Shown: piece by piece, positions 56,184-64,000 of the stretch
Layout: every line of letters starts with the position of its first letter
Numbering within the stretch: position 1 is the first letter of the stretch
NCBI RefSeq assembly: GCF_026898095.1
Contig: NZ_CP114015.1
Coordinates: 558,001 to 622,000 of the forward strand
Direction: 5' to 3'
Length of the DNA stretch: 64,000 nucleotides
Source: Arthrobacter sp. ATA002
GTDB lineage: Bacteria; Actinomycetota; Actinomycetes; Actinomycetales; Micrococcaceae
Translations under genes and position numbers: made by a program
The notes under the pieces: model-generated
What the model was told of the DNA's origin: nothing
Databases searched by the model: none
What the model saw: only the letters and a program-made list of their open reading frames with translations

Positions 56184-56189
56184 AGGATA
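56184..56189 (-). promoter_or_regulatory. -10 hexamer for a leaderless methyltransferase transcript
   Basis: TATCCT on the minus strand is at -12 to -7 of the ATG at 56177, with CCTCGT between. The sequence before the ATG is the reverse of a Shine-Dalgarno, so ribosome-site-driven initiation is unlikely. Confidence 0.6.
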
Positions 56190-56304
56190 CGCGGGGCACC
56201 GGCCGGACCGTCCGGAGTTTGCGGCGTGTGTCGCCCGGTCCGGACCGGTTCGGAACGATGGTCCCCTGGCCGCGGGCCGAAGGCCACTCTTGGAGAGGAC
56301 AGCC

Positions 56305-58374
<2,070 letters not shown>

Positions 58375-58376
58375 TC

Positions 58377-58988
58377 ATGACGGCAGGGAACGAAAACCCC
58401 AACGAGAAGCCCAACCCCGACGAGCAGGACGCAGCCGGGCAGCCGGCGGAAGCTCCGGCGCCCGAGGGGGCCGGCTCCGCGGACACCGGTGCGGAGGGTG
58501 ACGCCCTGGCCCAGGCCGAGCAGATCCTGAACAGCGCCGATGTCCCGGCGCAGCCCCAGGAAGCGGGATCGCCGGAAGCCGCGGAGCTGCGCAATGACCT
58601 GCTGCGGCTGCAGGCCGAGTACGTCAACTACCGTCGGCGCGTGGAACGCGACCGCGACGTTGCACGGGAAATGGCTGTCATCGGTGTGCTGAACACCCTG
58701 ATGCCGGTCCTGGACGACATTGACGCGGCGCGCCAGCACGGCGACTTGGCGGACGGGCCGTTTGCCTCGATCGCCAACAAGCTGGAAAACACGCTGAAGA
58801 CGTACGGTCTGGCAAAGATTGACGAGGTCGGTGTCGAGTTTGATCCGAACATCCACGAAGCGTTGATCCAGCAGCAGAGCCCCGATGTCCAGTCGGACAC
58901 AGTGACGCAGATCCTGCGGGCCGGTTACCGGGCCAACGACAGGGTGCTGCGGGCGGCACAGGTTATCGTCTCCGTTCCGGAGCAGTAG
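58377..58988 (+). CDS. grpE: Nucleotide exchange factor GrpE
   Basis: 203 residues, two bases after the dnaK stop. An acidic disordered N-terminus of about 65 residues leads into the coiled-coil [16 protein letters not shown] and the beta domain with [12 protein letters not shown] and V-T-Q-I-L-R-A-G-Y. It releases ADP from DnaK. A strong hairpin with a T-run follows immediately and separates it from dnaJ. Confidence 0.93.
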   Translation: MTAGNENPNEKPNPDEQDAAGQPAEAPAPEGAGSADTGAEGDALAQAEQILNSADVPAQPQEAGSPEAAELRNDLLRLQAEYVNYRRRVERDRDVAREMAVIGVLNTLMPVLDDIDAARQHGDLADGPFASIANKLENTLKTYGLAKIDEVGVEFDPNIHEALIQQQSPDVQSDTVTQILRAGYRANDRVLRAAQVIVSVPEQ

Positions 58989-58992
58989 CAGC

Positions 58993-59030
58993 GGGTGCCC
59001 GGGACCGTCACGGCCCCGGGCACCCTTTTT
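58993..59030 (+). terminator. Intrinsic terminator between grpE and dnaJ
   Basis: GGGTGCCCGGG at 58993-59003 pairs with CCCGGGCACCC at 59015-59025 and is followed by TTTTT; the 11-base loop can itself pair CCG with CGG. It sits 5 bases after the grpE stop. It should uncouple dnaK-grpE from dnaJ-hspR, at least in part. Confidence 0.88.
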
Positions 59031-59107
59031 CTTCGGCAGTGCACGTCCGGCCCGTCATCGCGCGAAGGTTGCGGGCAGGAGCAGTAATTTATGGAAGGGG
59101 ACTCCAA

Positions 59108-60103
59108 TTGGCTAGTCAGGATTGGGTCGATAAGGATTTTTATAAGATTCTGGGTGTCCCCAAGGACGCGTCGGAAGCCGATATCAAGAAGGCGTATCGG
59201 AAACTGGCGCGCAAGTACCATCCGGACCAGAACCAGAGCGATCCGTCGGCCGAGCGGATGTTCAAGGACCTGTCCGAGGCCTATTCAGTGCTTTCCGACG
59301 CCGAAGAACGCCAGCAGTATGACGCAATCCGTGCCATGGGCAGCGGCGCGCGCTTCTCCGCCGGCGGCCCTGGCGGTGCCGGTCCCGGCGGCGGCCCTGG
59401 TTTCGAGGACCTGTTTGGCGGTCTCTTTGGCCAGGAGCCCGTCCCGGGGCGGCCGCCGCACCACCTACAGCACCACCGGCGGGAGCAACATTCCGCCCGA
59501 GTTCGCCGACCTCTTTGGCGGCGGCGGATTTGGCGGCGGCGGGTTCGGTTCGGCTCCGCCGCAAGGGTGCGGACCGGACAGCCAGCACCACAATTTCCTT
59601 CGCCGGCTCGATTAACGGAACGGTTATCGGCCTGCGTGAACCCAACGGTGAAGTCGTGGAGGTGCGGGTGCCGGCAGGGGTTAAGGACGGCCAGAAAATC
59701 CGGGTCCGCGGCAAGGGCCAGCCCGGGGCTGCGGGCAACGGCGACCTGATGGTTACCGTAAACGTGACCCCGCACGACTTTTGTGCGCGACGGCAACAAC
59801 ATCCGCATCCATGTCCCGGTGAGCTTCCCGGAGGCGGCGCTCGGCGCCACCATCGAGGTGCCCACCCTGACCGGGGATAAGGTCAAGCTCAAGGTGCCGG
59901 CGGGAACTCCGTCCGGCCGAACGCTGCGGGTCAAGGGCCGGGGCGTCCACACGTCAAAGGCGGACGGAGATCTCCTGGTCACCATCGACGTCGCCGTCCC
60001 CTCGCATCTGAATAAGGAAGCCCGGGCAGCGGTCGAGGCCTTCGCCGATGCCACCAAGGGTGAAGATCCGCGGGCCGGACTGGTGTCCAGGGCCCGGCTC
60101 TAG
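59108..60103 (+). CDS. dnaJ: DnaJ family chaperone, CbpA-like without zinc finger (three frameshifts, near 59447, 59560, 59781)
   Basis: J-domain with D-F-Y-K-I-L-G-V and the H-P-D motif, then a Gly/Phe-rich linker ([10 protein letters not shown]) and two C-terminal beta domains ([29 protein letters not shown]). No CxxCxGxG zinc repeats occur, so this is a type II (CbpA-like) J protein that stimulates DnaK ATPase. Three extra bases (GGGG 59446-59449, near 59557-59564, TTTT 59779-59782) split it; removing them gives about 331 codons. TTG start with AAGGGGA. A TAATTT at 59085-59090 may be its own -10. Confidence 0.88.
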
Positions 60104-60187
60104 CAGCGCAGGCCCGGTTCGGTTTCCCGTGCTCCGGGAGCTGAACCGGGTTATCGTTACTACTTCAACTGCTGTCAAGGAGGAACA

Positions 60188-60700
60188 ATGGGCATCGATG
60201 TCAATGCGCCTATCTTTGTGATCTCCGTTGCCGCAGAGCTGGCGGACATGCATCCGCAGACCCTGCGGCAGTACGACCGGCTGGGCATCGTCTGCCCCAG
60301 CCGCGCTCCGGGCAGGTCACGGCGCTATTCGCAGCATGACATCGACATGCTCCGCGAAGTCCAGCGGCTCTCCCAGGAGGGCGTGTCCCTGGAGGGCATC
60401 AAACGCATCATGCAGCTGGAAAACCAGGTGTCCGGGCTGCGTGCCCGGGTCCAGGAACTTTCCGAGGAACTGGAATCGATGCAGCAGCGCAATCCCGACC
60501 GGAGCAGGGTCTTCGCGGCCGGCCTCGCCGGCGACGTGGTCACCCTGACCCGCGGCCAGCGCCCGCCGGCGTCGCGCCCCTTTGCCAGCCAGCTGAGCCT
60601 GGCTTCGCTGGTCCAGCGGCGGGGCAAGCTGCGTGCCCTGCCCGCCGGGAAGCAGGAACCCGTCGACTATGCCGACGGCGGCTACGTCCCGTCCCTCTAG
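60188..60700 (+). CDS. hspR: Heat-shock repressor HspR (MerR family)
   Basis: 170 residues. The MerR-type winged helix reads V-I-S-V-A-A-E-L-A-D-M-H-P-Q-T-L-R-Q-Y-D-R-L-G with the arginine-rich wing P-G-R-S-R-R-Y-S. A coiled coil R-A-R-V-Q-E-L-S-E-E-L-E follows. It binds HAIR sites, two of which precede dnaK at 56358 and 56409, closing an autoregulatory loop. AAGGAGG precedes the ATG. The last 60 residues are longer than in streptomycete HspR and basic. Its 3' end overlaps the convergent methyltransferase by four bases. Confidence 0.93.
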   Translation: MGIDVNAPIFVISVAAELADMHPQTLRQYDRLGIVCPSRAPGRSRRYSQHDIDMLREVQRLSQEGVSLEGIKRIMQLENQVSGLRARVQELSEELESMQQRNPDRSRVFAAGLAGDVVTLTRGQRPPASRPFASQLSLASLVQRRGKLRALPAGKQEPVDYADGGYVPSL

Positions 60701-61368
60701 CGCAGGCGGCGGGCTTTCAGGACGACGTCTTCGGTGTGGTGCGCGCCGGCGCCGGCGGCAACATGCCGGGGGCGGACCTCGTCAACCTCAATCCGCCAGT
60801 TCCCGTCGAGAAGTGCACGGATTTCCGCCAGCCCCACATATTCGGCCAGATCAATACCGCGGGCCCGGGCGACGTCCGCGGTCGGCAGCGGGTGGTGCAC
60901 GGCCAGGAGCAGGCCGCCGGGAGCCACCGCGTCCAGAAGCGCGCGTTCCGCGAGGTTCTCCGGCGTGCGCAGCAGGGCAGGGTACTGTGCCGACACCAGG
61001 TCAAAGGATCCGTCCGGCAGCGCCGCTTCGACCAGGCCCGAATGCAGCCACGTCACCCGAAGTCCGCGCGTCCCGGCCTCGCGGGCGGCCCGGGCAAGCG
61101 CCACCCGGGAAACATCCAGCGCCGTGACGTTCCAGCCCTTTTCCGCCAGCCACAGGGCGTCGGCGCCCTCGCCGCAGCCCACGTCCAGGACCCGCCCCGG
61201 CTTCACCTCTGTGACCTCCTGCACCAGCGTGCCGTTGGGCTGCCCGCTCCACAGGCTTGCCATCTCCGCGTAGCGCCGGTCCCAAAAGTTCCCGGGTTCG
61301 TCCGTCGCCTGCAGAGCGTGGGCGGGGGACTGCTGCGCATCACCGCGGGCGCCGTCATTTATCTCCAT
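60697..61368 (-). CDS. Class I SAM-dependent methyltransferase
   Basis: 223 residues. N-F-W-D-R-R-Y at about 27-33 and motif I V-L-D-V-G-C-G-E-G at about 60-68 place it with small-molecule methyltransferases of the TehB/thiopurine type. S-F-D-L-V-S-A-Q-Y-P is motif II-like. The start at 61368 (M-E-I-N-D-G) has no Shine-Dalgarno, with CATGCT at -12 to -7; the open frame extends to 61434. It lies 78 bases downstream of the NYN gene on the same strand. Substrate unknown. Confidence 0.8.
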   Translation of the reverse strand: MEINDGARGDAQQSPAHALQATDEPGNFWDRRYAEMASLWSGQPNGTLVQEVTEVKPGRVLDVGCGEGADALWLAEKGWNVTALDVSRVALARAAREAGTRGLRVTWLHSGLVEAALPDGSFDLVSAQYPALLRTPENLAERALLDAVAPGGLLLAVHHPLPTADVARARGIDLAEYVGLAEIRALLDGNWRIEVDEVRPRHVAAGAGAHHTEDVVLKARRLR

Positions 61369-61446
61369 GGAAAAAGCATGCCGCGGCCGGCGCTGTGCCG
61401 CCAAGTTCTTTTGCTGAAGCGGCAACCGGGGCAAGCGCAGCGGACC

Positions 61447-62441
61447 CTAGAGCGGGGAATCTGCGTCCGGACGCAGCCGGATGAGCCGCTGCGGGCCGTC
61501 CTCGTCCAGCTCCACCAAATCCCCGTGCGAGGACAGGAAGTCGGTGAAGGAACGGAAACCGAGAGGCTTTTCATTAAAGAGGGGTCCATGCGGCGCATCT
61601 GGTTCTTCACGGTTCCCGTGTTGAGCCACTCGTCGGCGTCGCCCTTGGCATGGCCGATCTTCAGCGCCCGCACCAGGAGCTCGGTGGCGAGGGTGCGGGG
61701 ATCAATGTCTTCGGCAGTGTCCGGTTCCTCGAACCGGACATCATCCCCGGTGTGGGAGAACATCGGAACCACGGTCAGCTTCCGTGCCGTGTCCGGCGCC
61801 TGGTCCTGCACAGCCGCTGCGCCGGCCTTCCCCTCGGCGGGTGCCGGAGCCGCTTCGCCGGCCTTCACGACGCCGGGCAGCGAGTCGTAGTCCTCGAACT
61901 CGTCACACGCGGCCGCCAGCGAGGTGCTGGTGGACCCGGCAACGCCGATGCCCACGACAAAGCGGCCGAGCCGCTTCGACTTCTGCGCCAGGGCGATGTA
62001 ATCGGAATCGCCGGCCACGATGATGACGTGGGTGAGGTCGGGCAGCCGGAAGAGGTCTTCGACGACGTCGACGGCGAGCCGGATGTCGGCGCCGTTCTTG
62101 GTGCCGCGGGTCGTGGTGGTGAACAGCTGGGTGAGGTCCACCGCCCGGGACATCAGCTGGCGCTGGTAACTGGCGTTCACCGGAACAGACCAGTCGGCGT
62201 ACGCGCGGTTGACCACCAGCGTGCCAAAGGACGCGGCGAAGTCGATGATGGCGTTGAAGTCGACGGTTGCTGCGGTCAGTTTGGCCGCGACCCCGGGGTC
62301 CGCGTCACGGTTGAACTTGTCGAAGTTGCGGATGCCGTCCCGCTGGAAGGCATTGCGTCCGTGCAGCTGCTGGTAACGCGAGATAACAATGTTGTCGAAG
62401 TCGATGTAGAGGCCGACGCGTGCGTCGTTGGGTTCAGTCAT
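61447..62441 (-). CDS. NYN domain ribonuclease-like protein with C-terminal LOTUS/OST-HTH domain (frameshifted near 61577)
   Basis: About 332 codons. The N-terminal NYN (PIN-like) nuclease fold shows V-G-L-Y-I-D-F-D-N-I, K-N-G-A-D-I-R-L-A-V-D and V-I-I-V-A-G-D-S-D-Y, the acidic metal-binding residues. A polar Ala/Pro linker follows near residue 220, then a LOTUS/OST-HTH RNA-binding domain (F-N-E-K-P-L-G-F-R-S-F-T-D-F-L). One T is missing at TTT near 61576-61578, splitting the last 43 residues. It starts 5 bases after the trmB stop on the same strand, so the two are probably co-expressed. Confidence 0.82.
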
Positions 62442-62446
62442 GGAAA

Positions 62447-63350
62447 TCAGGCCTTGCGGTAGGTCAGGTCAAAGATCAGGCGGCCGGCCTGGTGGGCTTT
62501 GTTCTCAAAGCTGGTCAGGATGCGGCCGTCAAAGCGTGGGGCCCAGCCGCCCCGGGTATCGACGTCGTCCACCGGCGCCTTCTTTTCCAGGCCTTCCCGG
62601 TTCACCCGGGTAGGGGCTGTCCTCGCCGGCGCGCTCGCCGTCGTGCAGGTTCACGAATGAGCCGGATGCGTCCAGGACCTCGCGCATCTGCACCGCGTAG
62701 TCGGACCAGTCGGTGGCGAGGCGCCAGATGCCGCCGGGTAGCAGAACCCGGTCCACCAGCCCGGCGAATTCGTCCTTGACCATGCGGCGCTTGTGGTGGC
62801 GGGTTTTGTGCCAGGGGTCGGGAAAGAAGACCCAGACCTCGTCCACGGAACCCGCCGGAAGCATGGTGGTCAGGACCTCGGGGGCGTTCGCCTGGACCAC
62901 CCGGACGTTGGTGAGTTCCTTCTGGCCGATGCGCTGCAGGGTCTGGGCGAGGCCGGGAAGGTAGACCTCCACGGCGAGGTAGTTCTTCCCGGGATTCTGC
63001 TCTGCGGCGTGGGTGACGGCTTCACCAAGGCCGGAACCGATTTCCACCACCAGGGGAGCGGTGCGCCCAAACTCGGCGGTGGCGTCGAACACGTACTCCG
63101 GGTCAACTGACGTGTCCGCTTCGGCGCGGGGAACGTCGATGACGAACCGGTCGGACAGCTCATCCCAGGCCTGCTGGCGGCGCCCCTGAAGGCGGGAGCC
63201 GCGGCGGACAAACGACACCGGTGAACGGAAATGCCGGGGATCGCCGGTTTCGCCGGTTTCAGTCCCGTGCTCCGGGGCGGCGGGTTCCGGAACCTCGGGG
63301 TCCGCAGCGTTCAGGGAGCCGGTGTCGGGCAGGGCTGGTTCAGTAGTCAT
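62447..63350 (-). CDS. trmB: tRNA (guanine46-N7)-methyltransferase (frameshifted near 62606)
   Basis: About 301 codons. It methylates N7 of G46 in the tRNA variable loop with SAM. Motifs E-I-G-S-G-L-G-E, V-E-V-Y and the TrmB signature F-F-P-D-P-W-H-K-T-R-H-H-K-R-R are intact. The C-terminus is in another frame: removing one G in the GGG at 62605-62607 (coding strand) restores V-N-R-E-G-L-E-K-K-A-P-V-D-D-V and ends at 62447. A disordered acidic N-terminus of about 40 residues precedes the domain. ATG 63350 and GTG 63353 are both possible; a TAGCAT lies just upstream. Confidence 0.9.
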
Positions 63351-63353
63351 CAC

Positions 63354-63650
63354 TGTTAATGCTATCGGCTGGGACGGCGGCCGGTTTGCAGCCGCCCGCC
63401 GCTGCCCGGACGGTCCCGGCGGGCCCGCCGATTAGGAAACTGGGGGCAAACCGGTAAACTGGATGAAGTTGTTGTGTCTGCCGCGCCTCAAAGCCGCGTG
63501 TGTAAGCAGCACAACCTGCGTCGATGAACGCTTTCTTTTGTCCCGCCGGCCTTTGCGGCCGAGCCACTGGACACTGTCTGACTTTTCTTCGGCGAACCCC
63601 CGGCGCCATACGGTTTTGGGGGCCACTTACCGAAAGTTGCCTGTCTTTTA
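63354..63650 (+). other. Intergenic region and probable long 5' leader of the helicase gene
   Basis: About 300 bases without a recognisable gene. TAAACT at 63453-63458 is a fair -10; transcription from there would give a leader of about 185 bases before the helicase ATG. It contains G/C-rich inverted stretches such as GCCGGCC/GGCCG near 63546-63566 and GGCGCC near 63602. The ATG itself follows CTTTTA with no Shine-Dalgarno, so leader structure may govern translation. Confidence 0.4.
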
Positions 63651-64000
63651 ATGACTACTTTTGCTGCCCTTGGCGTACCCAAGGTCCTCGTTTCCTCCCT
63701 CTCCGCTTCCGGAATTGACGAAGCATTCCCGATTCAGGTTGAAACACTCCCCGATACCCTCAAGGGCCGCGATGTGCTCGGCCGTGGCCGCACCGGCTCC
63801 GGCAAGACCCTTGCTTTCTCGATTCCCCTGGTTGCCCGGCTGGCCGAGGCCGAAGCGGCTTACCGCCGCAGGCCCAACCGTCCGCTGGGCCTGGTCCTGG
63901 CACCCACCCGCGAACTGGCCACCCAGATCAACAATGTGATCGAGCCGCTCGCCAAGGAACTGGGCCTGACCACCACCGTTATTTACGGCGGCGTGTCCCA
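63651..64000 (+). CDS. DEAD/DEAH-box RNA helicase, N-terminal part (truncated by window end)
   Basis: The first 116 residues are present. The Q-motif region is G-I-D-E-A-F-P-I-Q-V-E-T-L-P-D-T-L, motif I (Walker A) is G-R-T-G-S-G-K-T, and motif Ia is A-P-T-R-E-L-A-T-Q-I. These mark an ATP-dependent RNA helicase of the DEAD-box type, active in RNA unwinding, ribosome assembly or decay. The frame stays open to the window edge. The ATG at 63651 lacks a ribosome binding site. It is divergent from trmB. Confidence 0.93.
   Translation, partial: MTTFAALGVPKVLVSSLSASGIDEAFPIQVETLPDTLKGRDVLGRGRTGSGKTLAFSIPLVARLAEAEAAYRRRPNRPLGLVLAPTRELATQINNVIEPLAKELGLTTTVIYGGVS

Overview
High-GC DNA with actinobacterial gene content: LpqY-SugABC type sugar importer, HspR/HAIR heat-shock control, YkoEDC thiamine transporter under a TPP riboswitch, and DtxR/IdeR-type iron boxes. 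Gene order and protein style suggest Arthrobacter or a close relative (Micrococcaceae). That is an inference from recognition, not from a search. I saw no mobile element, prophage, CRISPR array or rRNA; there is one tRNA. This looks like ordinary chromosome.

Layout. 1-4.0 kb: short-chain dehydrogenase, long acyl-CoA dehydrogenase, MarR regulator, Rieske ferredoxin. 4.0-15.9 kb: iron uptake in two blocks (binding lipoprotein at 4157; permease-permease-ATPase-siderophore reductase at 11715-15869), each preceded by a DtxR/IdeR-like box. Between them lie MscS, PRC-barrel, YihY, a flavin oxidoreductase, an NAD-dependent epimerase and an ECM4-type GST. 16-22.4 kb: M23 peptidase with an N-terminal hexapeptide repeat, lipid kinase, SGNH hydrolase, MHS transporter, MarR, GlgC. 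22.8-28.3 kb: zinc-free rpmB-rpmG-rpsN, HU, CopD-CtaG fusion and a thioredoxin/NHL protein. 28.4-33.9 kb: membrane protein and sugar importer. 34-37.2 kb: AEC transporter, tRNA-Gly(CCC), M4 protease with its emfourin inhibitor, SseB. 37.4-40.3 kb: tryptophan dioxygenase, dCTP deaminase, MFS. 40.5-47.1 kb: Mrp antiporter (MrpAB fused, C, D, E, F, G). 47.5-50.6 kb: TPP riboswitch and ykoEDC. 50.7-56.2 kb: pabC, cardiolipin synthase, PabB fused to a P-loop kinase-like domain, methyltransferase. 56.3-60.7 kb: dnaK-grpE // dnaJ-hspR with two HAIR operators. 60.7-64 kb: methyltransferase, NYN/LOTUS protein, trmB and the start of a DEAD-box helicase.

Two window-wide patterns matter to a reader. First, at least 22 single-base frameshifts break 18 otherwise well-conserved genes, including essential ones (dnaK, dnaJ). 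Most lie in short homopolymers, so they are probably sequence errors. I give full-gene coordinates and the shift position for each. Second, several genes without a Shine-Dalgarno sequence have a TANNNT hexamer at exactly -12 to -7 from the start codon (SGNH hydrolase, dcd, pabC, the pabB leader ORF, the methyltransferase at 56177), which points to leaderless transcripts.
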